A DNA stretch of 64,000 nt. Origin: Lophium mytilinum. Lineage: Eukaryota > Ascomycota > Dothideomycetes > Mytilinidiales > Mytilinidiaceae. Of the stretch, positions 45,263-56,442 are shown piece after piece. The stretch is taken from NCBI GenBank assembly GCA_010093605.1, contig MU004200.1, forward strand, positions 130,155 through 194,154, given 5' to 3'. The notes beneath the pieces are model-generated. The model did no database searches. It saw only the letters and a list, made by a program, of their open reading frames with translations, and had not been told where the DNA came from. Within the stretch, counting starts at the first letter, position 1, and each line of letters opens with the position of its first letter. The position numbers were made by a program, and so were the translations under genes.

Positions 45263-46111
45263 AAAAGGGGAATTATGATGGCTGGGCTGTGGAGGGGTTG
45301 CGTGCTTGCGGCTTTGATGTTGAGGATTAGGCGATGAGAGCTCAGGCTTGGTCTTGAGGCCGTGATGCAAGGGAGATGTATTGATGTGAGAAAGAGGTTA
45401 ATTGCGTGAGGACGATGCGAGTGTGGTTTGAACTTGGACTACTCTCTGTACTTCTTGCAGTTGGTACACAGATCTGGAAAGATAAGGAGGTTAATACTCA
45501 ACTCACAAGGTACAGTAACAGGCCAGGACCAGAGTCCAGAACGGGGCTTTATCCCAAAATAACAATTGCTACGGTTGTATAGCAGAAAGGAACGCTGCGA
45601 GACCGAACTTATATCTATTTAAAAAGGGAAATCAAAGTTGTATAGGTGTGGGGCGTGATAGACGAGGCTCGCGTGGAGGTAGTTTCTTATTTCCGTTGGG
45701 CTTAAGCTTCGTAGGCCGAGCGCAAAACAGCAGCAATTTCGATGCGCCTTTCTTAACACTGGCAGCTCTCAAGAACGGCTTTATTCTTCTCATCTTTCTG
45801 ACACGAAATGCTACTCAGGATAGCCATGCCTTCTTTCGAAAACCGAGTAAATTGACAGTTATAAGAGTGTTTCTTACTGGTGAGTCCCTTATATTCAATA
45901 TCCCCTTTGGACGACGGAGTGTAGCACATGCGGACTATAATCCATGATCCAGAACCGACTTTGACCCCGTACAAACTATTTATTTTCTCTGTGCCTCTCA
46001 GAACCTCACAACTCCAGCTGACCAGCCCTCCTACTATTTAGCATCCATCATCTATCAACTACACTAAAAAACCTACTACCTCCTCTCTAAACCCTACCTA
46101 CCGCCCTCACA
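45263..46111. other. intergenic, no gene seen
   Basis: 850 bp. It ends in a CT-rich leader in front of the PEBP gene. No repeats or RNA genes recognised. Confidence 0.45.
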
Positions 46112-46739
46112 ATGGGCCTCCCCGCCCCCCTCGAACACCTCCTCGGCCGCCTCCTCATCTCCCAAAAAGGCCACGACACCGGCCTCCTCAGCAACACCCC
46201 CGCCTTCACCGCCCACCCTCTCCCCACCATGCCCCTCACCTCGCCCGACTGCGGCCCCTCGCACTCCCCCATGGCCGACCTCTACACCGGCTACGGCGCC
46301 GACCGCTTCCCCGCCCTAACCTGGGACCTCCCCCCCTCCCTCACCGTCGTCGCCGAATACGTCCTCATCATCGAAGATCCCGACGCCCCGCTCCCGTGGC
46401 CCATCACGCACGGCCTGTTCTACGCGATCCCGGGCGCGCGGACGGCGGTCGCGCACGAGGACCTCGGCGTGCGGGAGGTGGTGGGGGGGAAGGAGAAGCA
46501 TTTGGAGGGGGGGTTCGGTTGGGGAAGAATATTAGGGGCACGGTTATGGGGGCCCGAAGCCGCCGTTGGGGCATGGCGTGCATCGGTACCATTATACGCT
46601 GGTGGCGCTGCGGGCGCCGTTGGATGTTGGGGGGTTGGGGGCGGTGGCGACGAAGGCGGAGATTGCGAAAGGGATCGAGGGGAAGGTGGTCGGGTGGGGG
46701 GTGTGGGTTGGGTTGTATGAGCGGAAGAGGGGGGAGTGA
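46112..46739 (+). pseudogene. PEBP-family (phosphatidylethanolamine-binding) gene with two frame breaks
   Basis: The PEBP fold binds phospholipid head groups or inhibits proteases and kinases (yeast Tfs1 type). The first frame gives FPALTWDLPPSL, the ligand motif YVLIIEDPDAPLPWPITHGLFYAI and then leaves the family in a G-rich stretch. LGKNIRGTV appears in the second frame near 46520-46547, and PPLGHGVHRYHYTLVALRAPLD in the third, ending KGIEGKVVGWGVWVGLYER and TGA at 46737-46739. Each switch equals one missing base in or beside a run of G (about 46517-46524 and 46546-46552); adding both back makes 630 nt, 209 residues. No GT-AG intron explains it. Either two base-calling errors in G-runs or a recent pseudogene. 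Confidence 0.8.
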
Positions 46740-47588
46740 GAGGGGTGCGGGAGTGAGTTGATAGGGATTTGATTTTGATTGTTTTGGGGAGAGGATGGTG
46801 GTGGTAGAGGGGGACACTGAGGGTTTTTTATAATCGGGAGTTGTAATGGGGTAATTGCACTTACTTTTGATGCTTGCCTGTTTACCTTGAGATAACAAAC
46901 TTTTAAATGTCTCTCTTGAACGTAATCCGGGTTCCTCCGATTCTGATCCGCTTTCCAACCAGTTTTTAAATGATGGGCTGTGTTATATGACTTTTAGAGG
47001 TCGGGGGGACTTGGTACGTTTCGCTGAGCATCAACATCTTCATTGATCAGCTATATCACAGAGGACCAAGATAGTACCGCTGCTAATTAGGGAAGAGTCT
47101 TTTTCGAGTGTCAACTTAGACAATACACAGCCTGTAGAAGAGACGTCGATGGTGAACTTGGAGAAGACTGCGAGAGCCGACAACGTACAGACGATACGGT
47201 TGCCGGTCACGTGCAACTCGGGCATCTAATTTGGCCTTGCATACTCAACTACTGCTCGCTCCTATCGCACCTGACCTACGATCCACAATCCCTGTTCTAG
47301 CGTCAAAGATGGAAGGACAGGAATTAAGGAGAATGCAGAGCAATCGTGGGAGACCCATTCGTAGCTCCCGTCCCCATAGTGTGCTTAGCGGAGACCCTTT
47401 TCCGGAGATCCCCCGCACCCTGCCCACAAAGGAGGTGCATTCGCGGAGTCGGGTAGGGGCAATTCCTAGAGCACGCGTGTGTTAGGGAAGCATTAAATAG
47501 CAGTATGGCCAAATACCCTCCAACGCCCGCGTTGGGCGCGTGAGGCCAGAACCACATCATCGAAACCGCCTCACCCAAAATCCAAACA
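46740..47588. other. intergenic, no gene seen
   Basis: 850 bp between two plus-strand genes; it contains the promoter of the cyclase gene. No recognisable feature. Confidence 0.45.
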
Positions 47589-48747
47589 ATGCCGCCAACC
47601 TCAAAACCCTACCCCAAATTCACCGACCTCCCACTTGACGCTTCGCACCCGCCGCACACGGCATGGGGCCTTTACGGCATGGATGATGAGCTCGGCACGC
47701 TGAACCAGCTGACACCCGAGCGCACCGTCGCGGCCGCCGCTGAGATTAAGACGGGGCTGCGCTTCGGGCTGAACTGGGGGCTGGAGCAGATGGATTTCAC
47801 GGGCGAGCCGGCGTTTCGGGAGGTGCTGAAGCATGAGATTTTTGAGATAGGGAAGAATATGCATGTGAGTGCCTTGCTCTAGGAAAATTGTAGAGAAAAG
47901 CGGAGGTGGAGGAGAATGAGAGTTGATGATTCAGCGAAATCGGTAGGATGATCGGATCACCTTCAACACCCAAACGAGCACCCAGTGGGATGGCCTCCGA
48001 CATTGGGGGTTCGATGACGGGACGTTCTACAACGGGTTTACGCAGAAGGAGTTGCTGAGCGGGAAGACGGATAGGCTGGGTATCCACGGTAAGTGGGAGA
48101 AGTAGCTCATCTGTGGATCGAAGTCCATCCTTGCTTTCCGCTGACTTCCCGCATAGCGTGGGCGAAAGCCGGTATCGTGGGGAGAGGAGTACTGCTTGAT
48201 TTTGTCTCGTACGCCGCACGGAATGGCATCAAGTATGATCCGCTGGACCACTACGCCGTGTCGCTAGCGGTCGCGAAGGAGATGGCTAAGGAGTGCGGGT
48301 TTGAGTTTCGGGCTGGAGATATCATCCTTCTACGGACAGGTGAGGAATATGACTGGCTAGGATTTCTTGAGAGCTGACTAACCTTCAGGCTTTACGACTG
48401 CGTTTGAGAATGCATCGCTTGAGGAAAAGAAGCTCGTCATGGCGAAGAAACCATTCGGGTATCCAGGTTTCGAGAGCACTTTCGAGGTAATCGAGTGGCT
48501 ATGGGATACGAATATCGCTGCCGTGGCAGGCGACTGTCCGGGATTCGAAGCGTGGCCGCCGACTAAGGATATGATGCATCAGATCTTGCTTGCCGGATTT
48601 GGTATGCCCATTGGCGAGATGTTTGCCTTAGATGACTTGGCTGCAGAGTGTGAGAAGCAGAAGCGGTGGACATGCTTCGTAACGAGCGAGCCACTGAACG
48701 TTAAGGGCGGTGTTGCGAGCCCACCCAATGCTTTGGCTATAATGTAA
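47589..48747 (+). CDS. PF04199 cyclase / kynurenine-formamidase-like hydrolase
   Basis: Metal-dependent hydrolase of the cyclase family. Four exons (47589-47864, 47947-48088, 48157-48339, 48389-48747) give 319 residues. The fungal form of the metal motif is STQWDGLRHWG instead of the bacterial HxGTHxD; other family markers are WGLYGMDDELGTLNQL near the start, AGDIILLRTG and AAVAGDCPGFEAWP. No signal peptide. Known relatives are uncharacterised fungal and bacterial cyclases; whether this one opens formylkynurenine, an isatin or a lactone cannot be told. Confidence 0.9.
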
Positions 48748-49150
48748 ATGAATGACAAAATGGAGGAAATATCAACAAACAATATGCAAGCGAAAATGCT
48801 GTGTGGGACCCACCCGAGCCATACCGAATATCTTTATTCATTCCGCATGACGAATATCTACTGAGTATATCCAATCTGCACTCGTGGAGCAGACACCTCT
48901 GAGTGCGCCAAACTCCCGCTTGCTTCCAGTATCATATCGTACAGTTCCAGTCCCAACGCAAAAAGCAAAGCCAATGGTATTATACAGTCCGTGGCATACC
49001 CAATGCGAGCCCGTAGAATGACTAGAGCCCGTGTGCCAAGTCTGAGTATATATCCTAAGATGAAGAAAGAGAAAGAAAGGGAAGGCACAGAGATAATATG
49101 TATAAGAGGCTCGGAATCAGGTTATAGAAATCCAGATATCCGTGTTTCGT
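48748..49150. other. intergenic, convergent 3' ends
   Basis: 400 bp between two convergent stops. No gene seen. Confidence 0.5.
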
Positions 49151-51549
49151 TCATTCGAAAGCCCCAGGAATAGTGATGCTTAGTCGATCCCCTTTTTTGC
49201 TTGGACTCGTTGATCTAGACAATGATGTCGATGTCGCTACCGTCTGTGTAGTTTTTGGTTCCGGATCTGTCGTCTCTACCGGTAGTTTTGGCTCTATCGT
49301 CTCCATCGGTAGTGGTGGCTCTATCGTTTCTACCGGTGGTGTTGGCTCTATCACCTCTACCGGTGGTGTCGACTTTTCATCATGAGTGGTCTCCTGTGAC
49401 TGAACCTCACCCAACTCCATCCTCTGCAAACTCCTCCTGACTTCGTTATGAAGCTGCGCCTCTGCCTCTTTTTCAATCCTCTTTTCTTCCTCGGTGTCGA
49501 GTTTCTTGTCCTCAGTAGCCTCGAGCACCGTCTTACCAATGGATACCCTCTTTCCCTTCTCCACACCCGTAAAAGGATCCAGCTCTTTCGGACTCGGCTT
49601 CAGCCCGCCGCCCGTAACATCCCTCACGTCAACTGTCTCGTCCGCTCCCAGCTCTCTCACCATCTCACTGCTGTCACTTTTCCTGCCAGCTATCCCCCTG
49701 CCATGCGCGAAATGTGGACTCCGAGGGCTGTCCCTCAACGGTATAAAACTCGGCACCACCCCACCCCCAAGTCGTGACCAGAACATTCTTTCCCGGAGTC
49801 GCACGCTCTCCTCCCACGCTGCCTTTTTTTCCTCTTCCGTCTCCGCACGCCAGTGCCCGTTCTGCACCATACGCAGAAAGCCGATATAATCACAGCTCGT
49901 CCGTACCCGCGTAAGGCAGTAATCGCAGAGTGGGTAGCGCTGGGCGTCGTCTGCCTCGCTCGTTCGGAAGCGGAATTTGCGCACATACTCGTCACCTTTT
50001 CGGTTCTCGCCGCAAAGAGAACAGGGAAAGACAGGCCCGCGGAACTTGGGGATAGGAGGGTGCGGTTCTACGACCAGCGACCCAACTGTCATGGATGTGA
50101 GGACGGTGCGGCGCGCGAGCCAGGAGATGCCGGGAGCCACGTCGAGGCGGAGGGTGGGTTCGATGTCCTCGGCTACAGCTCTTTTGTAGAATTTGGCGTC
50201 CTTGAGGGGTGTGGATATGAGCGAATCGCGGGGAGAGCCGGTGGAGCCGAGACTTGGAGAGTTATTGGCGGAGGGAAGGGAGGTGGTGGAGCCATTCTGT
50301 GTGAGGGAGCCGAGTCCCATGACGTTCAGGCCGCCGTAATTACCACTTGCGGCGCGGCTGCTGGGGGCCGACGCGCGGGCTGTGCGGAGCATTTCTTGGA
50401 ACTCGCGGTAAGACACGGTGTCGGAGCGGAGGACGGGGTGGATAAGGTGGGAGAATCTTAATGGGTGGTCTGGAGGGATATCATCGGAGCCGGGGGTGTT
50501 AGGTGTAAGGTTTGCAGCCTCAAAAATCCGGTTCATCTTGTCCTGCGGTGCGAGCCCTGGTGTTGATGGCGCGGTGGAGATGTGTGTGTTGGTCTCCGTT
50601 TCGCCTTCGGAGCTCATCTGCTGCATTACGGCCTTGAGATCTTGTAGCTGTTCCTGGTGGGACCTGAGTAGGACTTCGGTATCGCTGATTTGCTGCTTCA
50701 GCGACTCATTTCGCTTTTCTGCATCTTCTGTCTTTTTCCGCGCATCTGCGACCATCTGCGATCTGTGAGACGTGATCACGTAAGTTGTGTTGCCAAACTT
50801 ACCTCATTAGCCTCTGTGAACAACGCCGTCGTCAGCTGTTCCAGCTCAGACTCAATCCTCCGCTTCTCCTTGTCCACAGCAGCCTTCATCTGCCGCTCAT
50901 CTGCCGCCTCTTTCCTTAACCTCGCCTCCATCTTATCATAATCGCCCCTGCTAACCAACAGCCCCTTCTCAATCGCCTCGTTATGATCCTTATCGGACGC
51001 TTCTAGCACCTTCAGCCGCTGCCTTGCATTCTCCAACTCATGCCTGCACTCCTGCAGCGAATCATCCAGCCTGGTCTGCGTGTTTATCGAGTTTATCAGC
51101 TTCGTACTCAGCGCTGCAACCTCATTGCTTAGGTCTGGATGTTGGCTCGCTCTCGAATCGGTGGAGCCGCTCCTCGAGACTGCGATAATGGGGCTGGGCG
51201 TTCGCGGATCCGGAATTGTATTCAGCACCTCGCTCTCGGGATGGAACACCGACGTCAACGGGCTCGGGCTGGCGACGGTCGCGGCCATCCTGGCGATATT
51301 CGGTGTCGAGGTGGATTTGGTGAGTTTGTTTGGGCCGTTTTGCTTGGGCACAGGGGAAAGAGAGCGCAACTGGGCCTGGCGGGAGGAGCTGGTCAGGCCA
51401 TTGGAGACGCCCCAGTGGCCAGAAAAGTACCTAAGCAGCGTGAGTGAGTGTTTGCAGCGTGCAACGGCGGGTGTTGTGAATTTCTAAAGCTAGGCGGGCT
51501 GTGCTGGGGGTGCAACAATATCGGGACCGGTGACGACGTACTCAGCCAT
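49151..51549 (-). CDS. SEC2: Sec2-type Rab guanine nucleotide exchange factor
   Basis: Activates the exocytic Rab (Sec4) on secretory vesicles. Three exons (51549-51542, 51430-50803, 50755-49151) give 746 residues. The first coding exon has only 8 nt (ATGGCTGA, GTACGT donor) and joins in phase to give MAEYFSGHWGVSNG. A long coiled coil at about 105-270 (LSTKLINSINTQTRLDDSL to LQDLKAVMQQM) contains the Sec2 GEF core; intron 2 splits FTEANE-MVADARK. The central domain has two CxxC knuckles (CSLCGENRKGDEY, CDYCLTRVRTSCDY), typical of filamentous fungal Sec2. Near the end there are four copies of a 9-residue repeat of the form PVETIEPxx. Confidence 0.9.
49258..49370 (-). repeat. 27-bp tandem repeat in the SEC2 3' coding region
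   Basis: About four copies of a 27-base unit (GGCTCTATCGT...GGTGGT on the plus strand) coding for PPVETIEPx in the disordered tail. Confidence 0.75.
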
Positions 51550-52553
51550 TCGAGCCACGGGCGGCCGACCAGGTGTCGGCGGCTACGTGCAGCAGCGGGC
51601 GGCGCGGCAAAAGAGGGTCGGGGCGTGCAGCAGTGCAGCGAAGAATGGTGGTATCAAATGGGCTGGGTGAATAGCAGCATCGTGGGCGGAGGAGGAGCTC
51701 TGGGGGTCGTGCAGGGCGTTGACAGGAAGGTGGAGATGGAGATGGAGATGGGATGCACCGGCTTGAGTTGCATGACATGGCATGGGGCGGCATTCTTGGT
51801 TGCTTGTGCTGGTCAAAGCAGCGGCACAGCCAATCGGCGTCCAGGCCTATTCCCGTCTTTCATATCGCGCCGCACGCAGCCTTGATCCGCAAGGCGGTTA
51901 ATACTCCCATAATAGTGACACCCGCAGCATCATTCACTATGCCAGATCCGAGCCTCGACGTCTGGAGGCACAGACGACCCCGTCGCCAAAGTCAGCTGGG
52001 CAGCAAAAGAGACACCACAACACAGTAGTCTCGCCCTGCCGTGCAAGCCGAATGCAATTCATGCAAGCCTCGCCGGCCCGAATCATGCTATCTCGCCGTT
52101 ATTTTCACGTGATCTGGGCCGTTACTGCCTAGATTCTCAGGCACAGACGCAATCAAGTGTCTGGACTCTCAAGAGCATCCCAGAACGATCGAGAGCAGCT
52201 CAGGTAATGATAGATTATTTGCATCTTTATTGTTGACCTAATTGGTTTCAAGAGGACGGACTAGTTCGCGTCCAACGACGCCGAATGGCGCGTAGAGCAG
52301 TTGCCGATCACGAGCATATTCTAATATACAGGGCATAATTCAGTAAAGCCTCCAATCCAGCAAGACGGCAAGCAGCCCAACCCCAAACGCCGATCGCGAA
52401 AGCCCAGTGAGAAGACGCAGATAGAACCCGAGAGCACGTCGATAAGGAAAGTAAGGTAGCCAGGGGCGTAGATTCCGAGAGATAGTTGCGGTAGATGAAC
52501 GGGATGACCATGTGCGCAGATTGAGTAAACGCAACATCCAGAGCCAGGCGTGA
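51550..52553. other. intergenic: SEC2 promoter
   Basis: 1 kb between the SEC2 start and the stop of the next minus-strand gene. Small open frames lack family features. No RNA gene seen. Confidence 0.45.
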
Positions 52554-53489
52554 CTACATCTCCATGACGACGTCCTCCATCGTTGGGATGTCTTGGGGAG
52601 CCGTCATGCTCATGATCTGCGATGGTTCGGCAGCAGCAGACGGAGGAGTGCGCGGGCGCGATACGATGCGCTCGCCTTCAACGGCAGGAATTGGTCCCGC
52701 CATGAGGTTGCTGACGGTCCTTTGCAGAGACCATCCAACGCGTTGGCACCATTGAAGACTGTCGTCAAAGAGCCAGTAGCCTTGCACGCCGCACTCTTTT
52801 GCGCGTACCAAGTACGCCGACAGTGCTTCGCTCTGCAGCATGATCAGAGGCTCGGTGAGGTCGAAGTGGTTCTCGATGACTCTCGAGTAGGCACGCGCCG
52901 CGTCGCGTAGGATGTCGTTGGTCATGATGTTCTTCCAGCCGATGCCGAGCGACGTAATAAGGGCGTCAACCGTGTTGCCTTTCTCGTCGATGATGTTCTC
53001 GGCCGGATGTCGCGTAGGTGAGGTGGGCATGTCGACGGCGGAATCAAGACGCTGAGACTTGCGCGACATGGCAATGGGCCTCACGGCGGGTGCTTTCTCC
53101 GTGTCGAGCTTATCTTCGAACCAGGTGCCGGTTTGCGATTCGGCAGTGATGTTACGCTCAGGCTCGTCGAGATAGATCAGCGTCATGCCAGGGCCGTAGA
53201 CGGGCGCAGCCTTGGGCTTGACAGGCAGCTGGCGCTGGACGGCGCCATCTGGGGAATTCTCTTCCGGGTCGTCGACGTCGGCGATGGACCGCTTGCGTCC
53301 TGCAGAGGAATTGGAGACGGCAGCGAGGTAGTTGATCGAGGGCGGAGTTGGATACTTGGGTCTAAACTTGCCCATGCTTGAGGATGGTAGCGGCTGATGA
53401 TGGGCAGGTTTGAAGTCGGCAAAGTATTGGGATGGCTGCTGCGGTGGTAGCACGACGGTAGGTGAAGAGGCAAGGTAGTTAAGACCCAT
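52554..53489 (-). CDS. uncharacterised nuclear-type protein, 311 aa
   Basis: Single exon; ATG at 53489 (MGLNYLASSPT). The first 100 residues are Pro/Gln/Ser-rich with a basic cluster GRKRSIADVDDPEEN that could be a nuclear localisation signal. A folded helical part lies at about 165-275 (NTVDALITSLGIGWKNIMTNDILRDAARAYSRV and YWLFDDSLQWCQRVGWSLQ). The tail is disordered and ends in an acidic MEDVVMEM. No named domain was recognised. The leader upstream is long and purine-rich on the plus strand (pyrimidine-rich in the mRNA). Divergent from CCT3. Confidence 0.75.
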   Translation of the reverse strand: MGLNYLASSPTVVLPPQQPSQYFADFKPAHHQPLPSSSMGKFRPKYPTPPSINYLAAVSNSSAGRKRSIADVDDPEENSPDGAVQRQLPVKPKAAPVYGPGMTLIYLDEPERNITAESQTGTWFEDKLDTEKAPAVRPIAMSRKSQRLDSAVDMPTSPTRHPAENIIDEKGNTVDALITSLGIGWKNIMTNDILRDAARAYSRVIENHFDLTEPLIMLQSEALSAYLVRAKECGVQGYWLFDDSLQWCQRVGWSLQRTVSNLMAGPIPAVEGERIVSRPRTPPSAAAEPSQIMSMTAPQDIPTMEDVVMEM

Positions 53490-54158
53490 TATCACTGCTT
53501 GTCAGTAGTCAAGAAAGGGGTAGGTGAGTTAGGTATAGACACGGGCGACGGCACGCGATTGAGTCGGCAAGAGGAGAAGAGCAATGGGGGCCGCGGTGGA
53601 GCTGAGCGACAGGAAGGTCGAGCTTGGTGAGAGATGAGAGGTGAGGGGTGGCTGGGATGGAGGACGACGGGAGTGATGAAAGAGGAGAAGAGGAGACGGA
53701 GCAAAGAGTGTATGAAGGGCGAGCAAAGAAGGCTCTAGGTGAACGGTGGAGAGTGTGGCTGCGGGAGGGCTTGGAGAGGGCTTGGAAGACGGAGTGAAAG
53801 ATGCTCGAGAGGAGGGCTGCCATTCGTTCTTGTAGAAGCCGCGATCTGGATCACGAGGGAGGCTGGCTAACTGCAAGCGGGCTGGGCAGAGTGCCAAGAA
53901 GCAGGGGTCCAGGACGACTGCATTGCCGCGTAATTATGCGTAATTTACTGTAATTAAATACTACGGCATACGATATCTCAGCCTAGTTGTCGTCCGCCGT
54001 AGCTGCTCGCCAATTTTTGAAAATACGCGGCGGAGGGACCGACGCGGTCAGTGGGGGAGCTTCAACTATACATCTGCATCCACGCTCCTGTACACCTCTA
54101 TTCGACACCCTTCTCTCTTTGATACCCAGTACGTGATCCGAGAGGACCAGCCGCAAAC
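53490..54158. promoter_or_regulatory. divergent promoter region: 311-aa gene / CCT3
   Basis: 670 bp. The half next to 53490 is a long CT-rich leader when read on the minus strand, usual for fungal promoters. No operator recognised. Confidence 0.45.
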
Positions 54159-55993
54159 ATGCAAGCTCCGGTGGTCGTGATGAGTATGCCCTCCACGCCT
54201 CCAAAACATCACCAGCTAATCGGGACCAGACACCCAGACGGGCGGAGAGAGACAGTTTGGCCGCAAGGCGCAGCTGTCAAACATAACTGCTGCAAAGACG
54301 TAGGTGAACCGGTATCCATTTCATTGTCCCTTTGCTCACACCATGTTACAGCGTCGCAGACATCATCCGGTCATGTCTAGGCCCCAAGGCCATGCTGAAG
54401 ATGCTGCTGGATCCTATGGGCGGCATCGTCCTCACCAATGACGGCCATGCCATTCTCCGGGAGATTGAGGTGGCGCATCCGGCCGCGAAGAGCATGATTG
54501 AATTAAGCCGGACACAAGACGAAGAGGTGGGAGACGGCACCACCACCGTCATAATATTAGGTACGTTGACTACGAAGCTCAGCTCGATGAATGGTACTGA
54601 CATTGAAATCAGCCGGCGAAATGCTTGCGCAAGCTCTCCCTCAACTCGAACGAAATATCCATCCCGTCGTGATAATCCAGGCCTACAAACGCGCTCTCGC
54701 CGACGCTCTCAAGATCATCGAAGAGATTTCAATCCCCGTAGACATCGACGACGACAAGGCCATGACTACGCTAATATCCGCGTCAATCGGCACAAAGTTT
54801 GTCTCGCGCTGGTCGGAGCTCATGTGCGGCCTAGCCCTCAAAGCCGTCCGTACCGTTTCGTTTGACGCCGGAGCGACCAAGGCGGAGGTGGATATCAAGC
54901 GATATGCCCGCGTGGAGAAGATCCCCGGTGGCGAGATTGAGGACAGCGAGGTTCTGGACGGAGTCATGCTCAACAAAGACATCACACATCCCAAGATGCG
55001 GAGACGGATAGAGAACCCCAGGATCCTGCTTTTGGATTGCCCACTCGAGTATAAGAAGGGCGAGAGTCAGACGAACATCGAAATCAGCAAGGAAGAAGAC
55101 TGGAACCGGATACTACAGATCGAAGAAGAGCAGGTCAAAGCCATGACCGATGCGATTATCGCCCTAAAGCCCGACCTCGTCATCACCGAGAAGGGCGTCA
55201 GTGGTAAGCTAAACACCTGTTCGATTATCTTCGAGCTCGACTAATTCCCGCAGATCTCGCCCAACACTACTTCGTTAAAGCAAACATCACCGCCCTCCGG
55301 CGCGTCCGCAAAACAGACAACAACCGCATCGCCCGCGCCACAGGCGCCACCATCGTGAACGCCATTCCCTCCGCCACACTCTCTGACATCGGGACACACT
55401 GCGGTCTCTTCGAAATTAGCAAAATCGGCGACGAGTACTTCACCTTCCTGACAAAATGCCAAGACCCCAAAGCCTGCACCATCCTCCTCCGTGGCCCCTC
55501 AAAAGACATCCTCAACGAAGTCGAGCGCAACCTTCACGACGCTATGGGCGTCGCCCGCAACGTCATCTGGAACCCGCGCCTGTGCCCCGGTGGCGGCGCG
55601 ACAGAAATGGCTGTCGCGGTTGGCCTGGAGCGCATGGCGAAGAGCGTCGAGGGCGTTGCGCAGTGGCCATACCGCGCGGTCGCGGAGGCCATGGAGGTAA
55701 TCCCGCGCACGCTGATCCAGAACTCCGGCAACAGCCCCATCCGCGTGCTTACACAGCTCCGGGCGAAGCACGCCGAGGGTGCCGACTTCAGCGGCAGCTC
55801 ATGGGGAATTGATGGCGATAGCGGCAAGGTGGTGGACATGAAGACGTACGGTATCTGGGAGCCGATGGTGATCAAAGAGCAGAGCATCAAGACGGCCGTG
55901 GAGAGCGCGTGTATGCTGCTGCGGGTGGATGATATTGTGGCGGCCAAGGCGGCGAAGCAGGCGAGTGGGCCGATTGGGCAGCCTGAGGAGTAG
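54159..55993 (+). CDS. CCT3: chaperonin TRiC/CCT gamma subunit
   Basis: Subunit of the eukaryotic cytosolic chaperonin that folds actin and tubulin with ATP. Five exons (54159-54183, 54230-54299, 54352-54560, 54613-55203, 55254-55993) give 544 residues, the usual length. MQAPVVVMNTQTGGERQFGRKAQLSN is the canonical gamma N-terminus. The ATP sites are visible: LGPKAMLKMLLDPMGG, VLTNDGHAILREI, the catalytic EVGDGTTTVI, and PGGGATEMAVA in the equatorial domain. The first exon has only 25 nt. Confidence 0.96.
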
Positions 55994-56442
55994 AGTGTGG
56001 ATAGGTAGGAGGTCGGATGCTGCACCTGGTCAGAAGTACCGTGCGTTGGTCTGGTAGAAGCTAAAAGCTTGTATACTATGCCCCCAAGTAAATGAAATCA
56101 AAACGATCAGATAACATGAAACTGCGTCCATGTGAGATGCAGTGCGACATTCAATAGGCTGAATTCAGGCGCTATATCAGATGGAAACGTCAGCTCTACA
56201 TATCAGCAAGCCAGAAAGCACCCCAGGTCGCTCAATTCGAGTTGTATCAATGTCTCTTCTGATCAGCCTACCGAATGCATATTTAGGTCTCTCAGTCTTT
56301 CTATCTACCGTGCCAGTACCTGTAGACACCAACGCCAAACCCCCTTTATCAGTCTAGCTTATCATTACGTCGTCACTCATAACGTGAGATAGTTGGCCCA
56401 GCCATCCATCTCCAACGTACTTAACGTCTCAAGCCCGCCCTC
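55994..56442. other. intergenic, convergent 3' ends
   Basis: 450 bp between two convergent stops. No gene seen. Confidence 0.5.

Noticed and set aside
46517-46552. An intron explaining the PEBP frame changes
   Set aside because: No GT-AG pair joins the frames; the two switches are 30 bases apart and the intervening part is conserved protein.
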